Source of the DNA: Yanshouia hominis
Lineage (GTDB): Bacteria; Bacillota; Clostridia; Oscillospirales; Ruminococcaceae
DNA length: 64,000 nt
Assembly: GCA_014385025.1 (NCBI GenBank)
Contig: JACRTB010000002.1
Location: 124,001-188,000 of the forward strand
Direction of reading: 5' to 3'
Numbering within the stretch: the stretch's first letter is position 1; each line of letters opens with the position of its first letter. Shown here piece by piece: positions 17,079 to 25,435 of the stretch. The notes beneath the pieces were generated by a model, which saw only the letters and a list, made by a program, of their open reading frames with translations, did no database searches and was not told the DNA's origin. The position numbers and the translations under genes are program-made.

Positions 17079-17897
17079 GGAAATTCCTCCTTCATCGCCG
17101 GTGACTTCCGGCTTGTTTTTATCTGTCTCAACCGGGGCGGAGGCCTCGGGTGTGACCGTGGGAATGTTGTCCGGCGCAAACATGCCGGGGGCAAGGTGCA
17201 TCTGCCTCCCGTTCACGAACAGGCTGCGCCCGTCCGCGCTGGCGGCGATGCTGGTCGGCTCCGCGTCCTCGATCAGCTCGTCCGCAAAGCCCTTGTCGAT
17301 GGCCTCGCGGCCTGTCATATAGGTCGTGTCCGCCATCATGTGGGAGATCACCGTGGCCGACAGCCCGGTCTTGCGCGTGTAGACCTCCATCTGCATCTTG
17401 TCCCACGCCTCCTGCTGGGTGGCTTGTTCCCGCAGCTCGTCGGCGTTGTAGCCGCCCCACAGGAAGGTCCAGCATTTGTGGATCATGACGAGGCTGGAGG
17501 GATTGACCCTGACCGTATCGCAGGCGCACATGATAAGACTGCCGCCGCTCATGGCCACGCCGTCCACGATGCAGGTAAGCTTCGTGCCGTTCCGCGCCAG
17601 CTCCCGCAGGCGGTTGTGGATCATGTTGGACGCTCCGGCGTCGCCGCCGTAGCTGTTCATGCGGATAGTGATGGACGTGCAGCCGGAGATCTGCTTGAGG
17701 TCCTCCAAAAACTCGGAGAGCAGGATGTACTGCCCCTCGACGGGCTCGCCCCACCAGTTCGTGGGCTGCTCCTCGTAGATGTCTCCATACATGGTGATCT
17801 CGGCATCACTGCCGTCCACCGTGGCCATCGTATAGACCTTTTTCGAGATGCTGACGGCGGGAGACTTTCGCCCAGCTCTCTTTGCCGGAATACTCAT
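16638..17897 (-). CDS. ClpP-type prohead protease fused to scaffold (lambda gpC-like)
   Basis: The start chosen is MSIPAKRAGR at 17897, which follows AAGAGGTAAAGCGC; in-frame codons further upstream run into the gene before. Residues about 30-235 form a ClpP-like serine protease: GDI at 38-40, catalytic Ser117 in GVAMSGGSL, His140 in VMIHK. Residues 270-419 are helical and charged, with Ala/Pro-rich linkers, like a scaffold. It matures the prohead. A nested start inside the gene is listed separately. Confidence 0.93.
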   Translation of the reverse strand: MSIPAKRAGRKSPAVSISKKVYTMATVDGSDAEITMYGDIYEEQPTNWWGEPVEGQYILLSEFLEDLKQISGCTSITIRMNSYGGDAGASNMIHNRLRELARNGTKLTCIVDGVAMSGGSLIMCACDTVRVNPSSLVMIHKCWTFLWGGYNADELREQATQQEAWDKMQMEVYTRKTGLSATVISHMMADTTYMTGREAIDKGFADELIEDAEPTSIAASADGRSLFVNGRQMHLAPGMFAPDNIPTVTPEASAPVETDKNKPEVTGDEGGISMTKEELRAKYPDEIAQVEADARASVDHTEAVNTAIKAERARMQEIDEISGLLDATDVQQAKYGDKPCSAADLLMAAAKNAAKQGKKFLTDLKDDSEESGAEGVPAAPAPAVETPEGEDGEKNDTPEARMTNARSMVAGLLGKKKEG

Positions 17898-17902
17898 GCG
17901 CT

Positions 17903-18103
17903 TTACCTCTTTTCTTTCCAGATATCGCTTGATGGAATGTAGGGACTGTTCAGCCACTCGCGGATTCCCGCGCGGCAGTTCTCGTTGCAGCGGCGCTCCA
18001 TGTTCTTCGGGCAATAGGCGCAGTAGTCGCTTGCGTAGTTCCAGATGGCGAGTGCCATGCTCCGCACATTCAGGCTCTGCAGATGCTCGAAGTTAGTCTT
18101 CAT
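17903..18103 (-). CDS. Small Cys-rich phage protein
   Basis: This 66-residue protein starts MKTNFEHLQSLNVRSM; its ATG lies 11 bases inside the end of the portal gene. It has CAYCPKNMERRCNENC, four cysteines plausibly binding zinc, then REWLNSPYIP. Similar small Cys4 proteins are common after portal genes of Clostridia phages, but I know no assigned function. Confidence 0.7.
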   Translation of the reverse strand: MKTNFEHLQSLNVRSMALAIWNYASDYCAYCPKNMERRCNENCRAGIREWLNSPYIPSSDIWKEKR

Positions 18104-19718
18104 CGCCGTCACCTTCTTTCGGCGATGCCGATACAACGGTGACCTTGTTGCCTCCTGCCTGTGTCAGCAGCTCGTTTTCACGCTGCAGCTGCTCCACGTT
18201 CTCCTCCCAGTCGCCGCCGCTCATTTCGCGGCTGACCTGCTCGTGGGTCTTGATGGCGTTGTCGATCAGCATGAGGGCGGCTTCTGCCTCCTTCTTGGGG
18301 TCAAGGCTGCCCTGCACGGGGCCGATCCAGCGCGCGCCGCACCATGCCTCCCGCACAAGGGGGTCCGTGAAGAAGCCGGGGGCGTTGATGCGCCCCAGAG
18401 CGACCGCTTCGGCCAGGAACATCTCATAGACCGGCTGGCAGAAGTCGTCCACAAACCACTTCCGGCGCATTTTGAATGCTTCCCATGCCTCCAGCAGCGC
18501 GCCTCGGCTTGCGGAATAGGAGCTGTTGAACTCCTTGATCAGCACGTCGTAAGGCAGCTCTAAAGCTGCGCCGACCAGCTTGCACAGCGTCTTGACAAAG
18601 GTCTCAAAGCCAGCGGTGGGGATGTTCGGATTACCGAAGTTGACCTTTTCCCCGGGGGCGAGGTGCGTCACCGTACCCGGTCCCATCTCGTACTCGTTGT
18701 CATCATCGGAGATGTTGTTCGCCATCGGCCCGCCGTCCGCGTTGACCTCGGCGGGGACGCCGGCAATATCTCCTGCGCCGACCTCGTTGAAGGGTGTATC
18801 GGAGGGGTCGGTCTCCGTTTCGATCCATGCAGTGAAGAAGCTCTGCACCAGCGCCGCCATCAGCTCGGACTCCGTATAGCGCCGAAGCTGGAGCAGCGGC
18901 TCGATGACCTGCGCCAGATAGGGCACGCCGCGGTACTGGTCCGGGCGTTCACTGTCCATGATGTGGAGAATGTTCGGCAGGCCGGTCTTGGCGCCGTAGG
19001 CCTCAACGCGCTGCCACTTCTGCGGCTCGCTGGTGATCTGGTGCGGGTAGGTGTTGCTGATGTGATAGGCGACCACGCGGCCGTTGCTGTCCACCTCCAC
19101 GCCGTCGTAGACCTTGTGGCCTGCGCCGGGCTTTCCCTCTGGGATCTTGCCCTCCACGAAGCCGCCGATGGTGACACCGCCGCCATATTCGCTTGGCGTG
19201 CAGGCGCGGTCCGCCTCCACGATGTGCAGCCGCAGGGTATAGGGGTTTAGTGGTGTTGCCGGGTATCGCTTGACCAGCGCGAACACGTCGCCGCTGAGCA
19301 GCCACGACTTCAAGGCGAGCTGCTGCAAACTCTCAAAATTGTTCAGGCCCAGCGCGTCGCAGTTCTGCTTTTTCCCTGCCCACAGCCGGAATTCCATCTC
19401 CGCCGCGTGCTGCCACTTCTTCGCCGCCTCCGGGGAGATGCCCAGCACCTCGCGGTCCACGGACGCTTTGAGCGTCAGCCCCGTCCCGATGACCTTGGTG
19501 CGGTTGGTATTGATCGCCGCCGTAGCCACCGGCGCGGCCATGTAGAGCATTCGCGCCCTCTGCCGCAGGGTGGCGTTGTTTCGGTTGATGTCCTCATTGG
19601 GAGCGCCGCTGTCCGGAACAAATCCCTTGAGCGCCCGCCGCGTCAAGCTGGCCCCGGCTTCGCTGTACCCCTTCGCCTGCGGCGCGGCTGCGCGGCGGCG
19701 GTCTTTTTTGTTGCTCAA
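18093..19718 (-). CDS. Phage portal protein (lambda gpB family)
   Basis: This 541-residue protein starts with TTG at 19718, 9 bases after GGAGG; the preceding in-frame codons reach a stop at once. It has NNATLRQRARMLYMAAPVATAAINTNRTKVIGTGL in parts, ISEEAAKKW-like helices and DQYRGVPYLAQVIEPLLQLRRYTESEL, all typical of lambda family portals. The end is acidic (EGDGDED). It forms the dodecameric DNA entry ring. Confidence 0.93.
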   Translation of the reverse strand: MSNKKDRRRAAAPQAKGYSEAGASLTRRALKGFVPDSGAPNEDINRNNATLRQRARMLYMAAPVATAAINTNRTKVIGTGLTLKASVDREVLGISPEAAKKWQHAAEMEFRLWAGKKQNCDALGLNNFESLQQLALKSWLLSGDVFALVKRYPATPLNPYTLRLHIVEADRACTPSEYGGGVTIGGFVEGKIPEGKPGAGHKVYDGVEVDSNGRVVAYHISNTYPHQITSEPQKWQRVEAYGAKTGLPNILHIMDSERPDQYRGVPYLAQVIEPLLQLRRYTESELMAALVQSFFTAWIETETDPSDTPFNEVGAGDIAGVPAEVNADGGPMANNISDDDNEYEMGPGTVTHLAPGEKVNFGNPNIPTAGFETFVKTLCKLVGAALELPYDVLIKEFNSSYSASRGALLEAWEAFKMRRKWFVDDFCQPVYEMFLAEAVALGRINAPGFFTDPLVREAWCGARWIGPVQGSLDPKKEAEAALMLIDNAIKTHEQVSREMSGGDWEENVEQLQRENELLTQAGGNKVTVVSASPKEGDGDED

Positions 19719-19739
19719 TGCTTATCGCCTCCCGTTTTC

Positions 19740-19812
19740 GGAATAAAAAACAGGCCGCCCGGCGGCGAAAGGAGCAAACTCCGCCAGGCTGCCTGTGCAA
19801 AAAGCCCTTTCG
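19740..19812 (-). terminator. Two tandem terminator-like hairpins upstream of the portal gene
   Basis: On the minus strand AGCGCCCGAAAGGGCTTTTTGC is a short GCCC/GGGC hairpin with a T-run (about 19818-19795), and further on GCCGCCGGGCGGCCTGTTTTTTATT is a second GC-rich hairpin with a T-run (about 19768-19742). They lie between the gpW-like gene and the portal gene. Their strength is unknown; if active, late transcription would be reduced or must be antiterminated here. Confidence 0.5.
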
Positions 19813-19853
19813 GGCGCTTTGCCGGTATCATTTTCGTGACCTCACGAAAAAGG

Positions 19854-20108
19854 TCACCAGTCGCGTGGAACGATGCCGAAAGCCTTTCTCGGCTTGCGGC
19901 CGTTCAGCTCCGCTAAAAGCTCATCGACCTTCTTCTCCGCGTCCTCGATCTCGTCCTTCAGATCAGGCAGGTCGAAGCGCGTCAGCTCGCGGTCGTCGAT
20001 GACATAGCTTTTTACGCCGCCGTCCACAAGAGCCAGATATGCGGCGCGCAGCTTTGAGAGGGCGCTCTGCCAGAAGTCCAGCCGCGCCCGCAGTTCAACT
20101 TTATCCAT
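19854..20108 (-). CDS. gpW-like / small head-tail protein
   Basis: This 84-residue, mostly helical protein starts MDKVELRARLDFWQSAL and has KLRAAYLALVDGGVKSYVID with LDEIEDAEKKV-like helices. A short protein of this shape between terminase and portal is the usual place of lambda gpW and of the DUF6148 group. GAGGTGTCC precedes the ATG. A connector or head-completion role is inferred. Confidence 0.75.
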   Translation of the reverse strand: MDKVELRARLDFWQSALSKLRAAYLALVDGGVKSYVIDDRELTRFDLPDLKDEIEDAEKKVDELLAELNGRKPRKAFGIVPRDW

Positions 20109-20118
20109 ATCGGACACC

Positions 20119-22041
20119 TCACCAATCGTCGTAGTATTTCTTTCCGCTTCTGCGCTTCGGCCTCTGCTTGGCGGCGGGAGGCGGCATGACAGGCGTTGCA
20201 ACAGGGGCAGGAGCGCGTTCGCCGCCCGCCTCCTTTAGCCGCCTGTCTATCTCGTCCAGGTTCTTAGGAAGCGCCTTGAACGCCGCCAGCGCGTAGTTGC
20301 GGCAGTCCAGCGCCTCGTTGCGCTCGTGGCCGGGGATCTTCTTCCACTGCCACGGCTGCTTTTTGTTGGGGTCGTAGACCTTGACCTCGGAGAGCAGCCC
20401 TGTGAAGTAGCCGGAGCCGTAGTCATCCCGCTTGGGGAAGTGACAATATTTCGCGCCCGGCGTCTGTACGCGCAGGTTGTCCATGATGACCTCCTTGCCG
20501 GAGTCAACGCCGATCTGGTACTGCCAGCAGGTGCCGACCGCCGTCTGCTTGATGATGATCTTCTTCTTTTTCGGCGGCGCGGTGTAGGGCTTATCGCTGC
20601 CGGGCATACCCTTGATGCAGAACACCTTTTTGCCCAGCCGCGCCCGGCACTGCATACGGACCTCCTGTGTGAAGTGTCCGCCCTCGTCCACAAAGGACAT
20701 TGACATTTTCAGCCCCACGCCGTTCTCAAAGCGCAGAACACGGTCAAATACCAGCTCGTCCAGCTGCGCCCATACGGCATCGTCGTCGGGCCGTCCCATG
20801 ACGATGCCCTTCTCAATGCCCCAGGTCTCACCAAAGTGGCCGTGGCCGACGATCTCGTATTCCATGCGGTCGTCCTGGGTATCGACGCCGGCCGTCAGAA
20901 CAAGTACGCCCTCCGGCAGCTCGGCCGGGTATTCCTCCCGGCGCGCCATCAGACTGTCCTCGTCCTCCAGGTCGCCGCGATCCTCCCACAGCTCGCCGAA
21001 GCAGGTGTTGTAGACGACCTGCATCTTGCGGGTGCTGCCGATGGCGTTCAGGTATTTCAGAATGATGGATTCCCAGCTCGCCCACTGGCTGACAAAGGCG
21101 TTCAGCCAGAACGAGCGCGTGCCCTGCTCATAGGCGGCGGGGTTGTCCGCCTCCCATCTTGCCGGAGCGCGCTTCATTTCCGCCTCGGTGGAGATGCAGC
21201 CGCAGCCGGGGCAGGCATAGCAGACGCTGCGGACCTTGTAGGTCTTTTTCCCCGCGACGATGATCTCGTCGTGTTCAAAGCGGATGTCCGCCCATTGGAT
21301 CTCGTGATACTCGCCGCAATGAGGGCAGCGGGATTTCCACCGCTCCATCGTGCCGGTCGCGTAGGCGGCTTCAATGGCGCTGGCGTTTTTGACGGTGGGC
21401 GTGGACACCTCACCGCTTTTCGCGTTGTAGAATGTCGTCTGCCGCGCCATCGCCAGATCCCACGGGTCGCCCTCGTTACCGGCGGACAGCGCCCAGCGGT
21501 CGCGCTCGTCGCCCAGCACATAGCGGATAGGCTTTGACGCCAGAGCATGGGCCTCGGTGGAGCCGCACATCGTGAGGATGCCTCCGGGGTAGGTCTTTTG
21601 CAGAATGGTGTTGCCGCTGTCGCGGCTCTTAGGGTCGCTGACCTTCTTTCGCAGCGTGGGGCAGTCGCGGATCATCGGCGCGATGCGGAGCTTGGAATAC
21701 TCCTTTGCGTCAATGGTGGTAGGGTGGACAAACAGGATCGAGCCGGGGTCCTGGTCGATCACATAGCCGATGCAGTTATTGAGAAATTCAGACTTGCCGA
21801 CCTGGGACGCGGCCACCATGACGATGTGCCGTATCTTTGGGTCGGTCCATGCATTCATCGGCTCGCGGAGATAGGGGGTGCGTTCGGTGCGCCACGGTCC
21901 GGGCTCTGCGGCGCTCTCGGCTGACAGGCGGCGATTCTGCTCCGCCCATTCGGTCACGGTCAGGTCGTCCGGCGGGAGCATACCGGCCATCGCCTTGGCG
22001 ATGACCTTGTTCAGCCGGACGGCGGCGAGCCTACTCGTCAT
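20119..22041 (-). CDS. Terminase large subunit (lambda gpA family)
   Basis: This 640-residue protein starts at the ATG at 22041 (a GTG at 22050 is possible). MVAASQVGKSEFL (about 75-87) is the Walker A of the packaging ATPase; ILFVHPTTIDAKEYSK and YVLGDERDRW follow. CPHCGEYH and CYACPGCG near the middle form a zinc site. The C-terminal half has the nuclease domain, with TAGVDTQDDRMEYEIVG. It cuts and packages phage DNA. It overlaps the small subunit gene by 11 bases. Confidence 0.95.
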   Translation of the reverse strand: MTSRLAAVRLNKVIAKAMAGMLPPDDLTVTEWAEQNRRLSAESAAEPGPWRTERTPYLREPMNAWTDPKIRHIVMVAASQVGKSEFLNNCIGYVIDQDPGSILFVHPTTIDAKEYSKLRIAPMIRDCPTLRKKVSDPKSRDSGNTILQKTYPGGILTMCGSTEAHALASKPIRYVLGDERDRWALSAGNEGDPWDLAMARQTTFYNAKSGEVSTPTVKNASAIEAAYATGTMERWKSRCPHCGEYHEIQWADIRFEHDEIIVAGKKTYKVRSVCYACPGCGCISTEAEMKRAPARWEADNPAAYEQGTRSFWLNAFVSQWASWESIILKYLNAIGSTRKMQVVYNTCFGELWEDRGDLEDEDSLMARREEYPAELPEGVLVLTAGVDTQDDRMEYEIVGHGHFGETWGIEKGIVMGRPDDDAVWAQLDELVFDRVLRFENGVGLKMSMSFVDEGGHFTQEVRMQCRARLGKKVFCIKGMPGSDKPYTAPPKKKKIIIKQTAVGTCWQYQIGVDSGKEVIMDNLRVQTPGAKYCHFPKRDDYGSGYFTGLLSEVKVYDPNKKQPWQWKKIPGHERNEALDCRNYALAAFKALPKNLDEIDRRLKEAGGERAPAPVATPVMPPPAAKQRPKRRSGKKYYDDW

Positions 22042-22591
22042 CGCTGTCACGCTCCGACCAGTCGCGCCGCTCTCTCACGCGCTCCTCGTATTTCTTGGGG
22101 TCGTAGTGATACCCGGCCAGCTCCCGCATGACCTTGCTGACCTCTTTGCGGATAACCTCGGACGCCTCGGCAGGCGTGGACACAGCCGCTACATCGACGG
22201 CCAGCCGCCCCGGCAGCGCATTGAGCGCGCCGCGAATGGTGTAGACCAGATCCTCCGTCAGCGCGGCAACGTCCTCCGCACGGTGCATGGTGCCTTTCAG
22301 CTCCTCGGCCTCCAGCTTGGCGATGGTGGCCTTGGACGCCTTCATCGTCGTCTCTGCCACGCGGCGGGCCTTCTCCAGCTTCTTATCCTCTTCGTCCATC
22401 GGACCGTCGGACAGGAACTTAACATACCGCTGGACGGAATCGGCAAGGAGGAAGCGCCCCTTGCTGACCTTTTGCAGCTGACCGTCCTCCGCCATCTGGC
22501 GAATACGCCGTCCTGTGATGCCCAGGACGCAGGCCAGCTCTGTCGTGCTTACCTCCGTTTCCTCGGTAATGACATCAATAGCTTCAGACAT
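22031..22591 (-). CDS. Terminase small subunit / DNA-packaging protein
   Basis: This 186-residue protein starts at MSEAIDVITEETEV with AAGGAGG upstream. Residues 14-45 form a winged-helix/HTH of the Nu1 type (VSTTELACVLGITGRRIRQM). A long coiled segment and a charged end (EERVRERRDWSERDSDDE) follow. The fit with lambda Nu1 and the place before the large subunit indicate recognition of the packaging site. Confidence 0.9.
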   Translation of the reverse strand: MSEAIDVITEETEVSTTELACVLGITGRRIRQMAEDGQLQKVSKGRFLLADSVQRYVKFLSDGPMDEEDKKLEKARRVAETTMKASKATIAKLEAEELKGTMHRAEDVAALTEDLVYTIRGALNALPGRLAVDVAAVSTPAEASEVIRKEVSKVMRELAGYHYDPKKYEERVRERRDWSERDSDDE

Positions 22592-22624
22592 GGCGCTCCT
22601 CCTTCCTTGCGCAGTCCAGCCGGC

Positions 22625-22653
22625 TTGACTGTCTGCATAAATTGTGATATGGT
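22625..22653 (+). promoter_or_regulatory. Plus-strand promoter opposing the late genes
   Basis: TTGACT (22625-22630), a 17-base spacer and TATGGT (22648-22653) with TG one base upstream (extended -10). An inverted repeat ATATGGT ... ACCATAT (22647-22653 and 22668-22674) covers the -10 and start region and could be an operator. Confidence 0.55.
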
Positions 22654-22659
22654 ATCGAT

Positions 22660-22723
22660 AGTGCAAAACCATATCGCCTGAGGGGCGCAAGACCTGACTG
22701 TTGCAGCAGCCGGGTCTTTTTTT
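22660..22723 (+). ncRNA. Candidate small RNA, about 64 nt
   Basis: The promoter at 22625 would start an RNA near 22660, and an intrinsic terminator (AAGACC at 22689-22694 with GGTCTT at 22713-22718, then seven T) ends it near 22723. No reading frame of useful size fits. It runs against the late genes and lies just upstream of the small terminase gene, so it would be antisense to the leader of that mRNA. Expression has not been shown; this is read from sequence only. Confidence 0.45.
22689..22723 (+). terminator. Intrinsic terminator of the candidate small RNA
   Basis: AAGACC ... GGTCTT stem with an inner GCAGCAGC-type loop region, followed by TTTTTTT on the plus strand. On the minus strand there is no T-run, so it acts only rightward. 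Confidence 0.65.
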
Positions 22724-22731
22724 ATGTCCGA

Positions 22732-22807
22732 ACGCGGGACTCACCAGAATTGCACTGGAGCACACAGGCTGGTACCAGCAGCTCTGTGCGAGACCCTTAT
22801 CCCGCGT
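22732..22807. repeat. Three-way-junction inverted-repeat element
   Basis: An outer 8-base stem ACGCGGGA (22732-22739) / TCCCGCGT (22800-22807) encloses two hairpins: CCAG/CTGG (22744-22758) and a longer one with CACAG/CTGTG and the 12-base palindrome GCTGGTACCAGC at its tip (22768-22779). It could be a packaging (cos/pac) element or a folded RNA in the late mRNA leader. It is not a tRNA: no D-arm or T-loop consensus fits. Confidence 0.6.
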
Positions 22808-23167
22808 GTGGTCTTATATTTCATAGGAGGCCTTTATCTGGACTTCCTCCACATTCCTGCGGAGAAAGACGGATAAAGCGATGGGGATTGCGGCAGGTAC
22901 CGCCACAGGTGCCGCGCTTGGCACCAAAAGCAACGCCAAAGCGGAACGGAAATGCCAAAATTTTGCCTTGGCAACTACGCTTTTTTCGGGGTCGGCGAGC
23001 CCGCGGCGTGTGGGGCGGGGGTCGTCACAGTACCTTTTGCCGTCGTCGCCTGTTGCAACGCATTTCCCCGCCCTCAGCGCGACGATGCCGAGAGGGGGAG
23101 GGAGCAACACAGCCAGACGCAGATACGCCGCTCTCGTGCGATGTATGCGCCTGGCTGTGGTATTGTG

Positions 23168-23692
23168 TTATAACTTCGTCAGCAATTCCGCATGGCTATA
23201 CCCCTTAACGCCCTTGGTCATCATGCCGAGGAAGTCATCACGCGAGAAATCAGAGAGCCGGAATACTTCTTCGGGTTTCATTCCGAGCTGTTTGCCGATC
23301 TCCTGAACGGACTTGCCCTCGTCCAGCAGCCGCTTTACGATGGCTTTCATCGGCTCAAGCAGATGTGTACCACGAGCGCGGTTGTGTGTGACGGTGCCGT
23401 AAATATCCTCGGTCGCGTCATCATGCCGCACGATCACCACCGGCACCTTGCCTTTGAGCATGGTGTGCAGCGGCTCCTCTCCGGCCACGGTCCAGCGGTG
23501 AAAGCCGTCGATGATGGTGTAGTCGGGACGCACGACGATGGGAAGCGTCCAGCCATTGGTCATGATCGATTGCACCAGCAGTTTCAGATTCTCACGGTTG
23601 ACCTTGTTGGGGTTGTAGTCATTGGGCTTGAGCTGCTCCCGGTCTACCCATTGCAGGGAGGATAACGGGGCGAACAGATCCGCGTCAGCCAT
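23168..23692 (-). CDS. ParB/Srx-fold protein, first of two (IbrB-like)
   Basis: This 174-residue protein starts at MADADLFAPLSSLQW; the ATG is 8 bases inside the end of the PP-loop gene upstream. The ParB fold runs about 15-85: REQLKPNDYNPNKVN, then NGWTLPIVVRPDYTIIDGFHRW, with GFHRW in place of the usual GxRR. A helical end has KSVQEIGKQLGMKPEEVFRL, an HTH-like stretch. E. coli IbrB, a ParB-fold protein, is encoded beside IbrA, a PAPS-reductase-like protein, and the pairing here is the same. Function unknown. Confidence 0.83.
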   Translation of the reverse strand: MADADLFAPLSSLQWVDREQLKPNDYNPNKVNRENLKLLVQSIMTNGWTLPIVVRPDYTIIDGFHRWTVAGEEPLHTMLKGKVPVVIVRHDDATEDIYGTVTHNRARGTHLLEPMKAIVKRLLDEGKSVQEIGKQLGMKPEEVFRLSDFSRDDFLGMMTKGVKGYSHAELLTKL

Positions 23693-24839
23693 TTGCCTCA
23701 CCTCCCTTCCGGAAGCGCTTGGCGTAATCAGCGTAGGCGCAGGATATGTCCTGATAGATGGCGCGCAGGGTGCGGAGCTTGGGATCACCAGCAGTCAGAC
23801 CGCCGTACATTTTCTTGTAGTCGCGCGGCCGCGCCATTCCGTCCATCTGAATGAACATCTTGCGGTACTGTTTGGCGATCTTGCGCTTATGCTCCGTGTT
23901 GAAGAAGTCTCCCGGACGGACGAACAGCATCTCCTTCAGGAGCGCACGGTAGTCCTTGGTGTCCTCGCCCTCCAGCTCCCGGCGCTTCCTTGTGGTGCGG
24001 TGGAACATTTCGCTGTCCCAGTACAGCATGGCAAGGTAGGCATTCGGCTCGCGCCGAAGGACGCGCTCCATGAGAGATGGGTCATATTCGCCCAGGTGTA
24101 CCAGCACGGGTACGGTATCAACGGAGAAGAACTGCGACACGCGCAGCTGATTCCGATTGACGCCGACCTGATACATCTGCAGGTAGACCTCGGGGACTTC
24201 GATGCGCTGGTCTCGCAGGTACAGCCAGACGTCCGCCGTCTTCCAGTCGTAGATGGGATAGATGGTGTTCGTGCCGGTGATGCCCTTTGCGCCCATATTT
24301 AGTGCTGCCATGTATTGGAGCCGCTGAATGGACTCTGCCGCGCGGACGCCGGTGATCATGATGCCGTCCATCGTCACGCGGGGCAGGAAGGATTGATAGT
24401 TGTCGATCCTTGGCCGGAGCTGCGGGTGATTGCGGATGGCAAAGGGCGGCGGCTGCCGCACCCAGACATCGCGCTTGCGTCGATCCCAGCAGACGAAGGT
24501 TTCATCGCTGGACAGCTCATTGAGACAGCTGAAATGCTTGACCTCGATGCACCACCATTGAAACTTGGCGCCGGCAAGCAGGAACTTCTTCCGCCACGCC
24601 TTGGTCGTTGCTTCAATGGAATCGAAGATTGCCTCCTCGTCCACGAAAAGGACGGTCAACTGCGAGGGATTGATCTCTCCAGCCTGGATCAGCTTATAGG
24701 TCAGGTCGGCGAGAACGATGCTGTCCTTGCCGCCGGAAAACGAGAGGTATACGGGGACGCCGTTGGAAAATACATTCTTGATCCGCTGGCGCGCCGCAGT
24801 CACAACGTCGATGTCTGAGCTGATGCGCTTTACAGCCAT
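23685..24839 (-). CDS. PP-loop ATP pyrophosphatase, PAPS-reductase-like (IbrA-like), first of two
   Basis: This 384-residue protein has the PP-loop VYLSFSGGKDSIVLADL (about 29-45), then LTVLFVDEEAIFDSIE and HFSCLNE, and GVRAAES. These fit the phosphoadenosine phosphosulfate reductase/DUF3440 group. The C-terminal ECGLH-type cysteine motif of true sulfonucleotide reductases is not present, so it is more likely an adenylating enzyme (inference). It overlaps ParB-fold genes on both sides (8 to 10 bases), implying a tight operon. Confidence 0.85.
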   Translation of the reverse strand: MAVKRISSDIDVVTAARQRIKNVFSNGVPVYLSFSGGKDSIVLADLTYKLIQAGEINPSQLTVLFVDEEAIFDSIEATTKAWRKKFLLAGAKFQWWCIEVKHFSCLNELSSDETFVCWDRRKRDVWVRQPPPFAIRNHPQLRPRIDNYQSFLPRVTMDGIMITGVRAAESIQRLQYMAALNMGAKGITGTNTIYPIYDWKTADVWLYLRDQRIEVPEVYLQMYQVGVNRNQLRVSQFFSVDTVPVLVHLGEYDPSLMERVLRREPNAYLAMLYWDSEMFHRTTRKRRELEGEDTKDYRALLKEMLFVRPGDFFNTEHKRKIAKQYRKMFIQMDGMARPRDYKKMYGGLTAGDPKLRTLRAIYQDISCAYADYAKRFRKGGEANG

Positions 24840-25435
24840 ATCCGCTCACCACATTTCGGGCAGAGGATAAACCTCTTAGCGGGCTCGGCGGAAGACGCCG
24901 TGCCGCTCTGTGCGGGTGCGACTTCCTCAGCCTGCGCCGCAGCAGCTTCTTCCCGGGCGGCGTATTTCTCGCGCGTCTCGGTGATGGCCGCAGCCTGCTC
25001 CGGCTCAATGGTGCCGTACTCAAGCAGGGCGTCGCTGGCTTCGTCAGCCTCCATCACCATCGCACGGAGAAGATCCTCTTCGTAGCCGGGAATGTCCAGG
25101 TCGTCTTTCAGCTCAAGGATAAAAGCGTCCAGCGCGGCCAGATCGTCAACGCCCAAGTCAAAGACGCGGTTATCGGCCAGCATGAGCTTTTTCTTCTCCG
25201 CCTCAGTCAGTCCGGACACGACATAGCAGTCCGCCTCTGTGCGGCCGAGGGAGAGCAGCGTTTCATACAAGCCGTTGCCGGCGAGAATAACGCCGTCCTC
25301 GTCGACCACGATGGGGCGGATCTGACCGAACATTTCGACAGAGCGGCGGAACTCCTTCAGCTGCTTGTCGGTGTGCATTCGGACATTCCGATCCGGTCGC
25401 CGCAGCTCGGTCAGAGGCTTCTTTATGACCTTCAT
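24830..25435 (-). CDS. ParB-fold protein with C-terminal CxxC, second of two
   Basis: This 201-residue protein has a ParB-like domain at about 1-85: LTELRRPDRNVRMHTDKQLKE, then IRPIVVDEDGVILAGNGLYETL. The usual GxRR is changed to GNGLY. A helical middle, an Ala/Glu-rich linker (about 155-185) and a C-terminal RFILCPKCGERIWL follow; the single CPKCG knuckle could pair with another subunit around zinc. It lies between the two PP-loop genes, overlapping each. Confidence 0.82.
   Translation of the reverse strand: MKVIKKPLTELRRPDRNVRMHTDKQLKEFRRSVEMFGQIRPIVVDEDGVILAGNGLYETLLSLGRTEADCYVVSGLTEAEKKKLMLADNRVFDLGVDDLAALDAFILELKDDLDIPGYEEDLLRAMVMEADEASDALLEYGTIEPEQAAAITETREKYAAREEAAAAQAEEVAPAQSGTASSAEPAKRFILCPKCGERIWL

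Larger units (their letters stand above)
22592..23167. other. 576-base gap upstream of terminase with structured elements
   Basis: This is the longest gap in the prophage. It holds a plus-strand promoter and terminator (candidate small RNA) at 22625-22723 and a three-way-junction inverted repeat at 22732-22807. Between 22814 and 23110 the minus strand has an open frame of 98 codons, ending FLRRNVEEVQIKASYEI, with a hydrophobic stretch but no convincing start or ribosome site; I do not call it. In lambda-like phages the packaging site lies in this position. Confidence 0.6.

Noticed and set aside
22732..22807. Possible tRNA
   Set aside because: The outer stem and two hairpins suggested one, but D-arm and T-loop consensus and the spacing after the T-arm do not fit.
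22814..23110. 98-codon minus-strand frame ending NVEEVQIKASYEI
   Set aside because: The last 50 residues look like a membrane segment, but there is no start with a ribosome site and the first half is Arg/Pro-rich. Kept only as a note in the gap entry.
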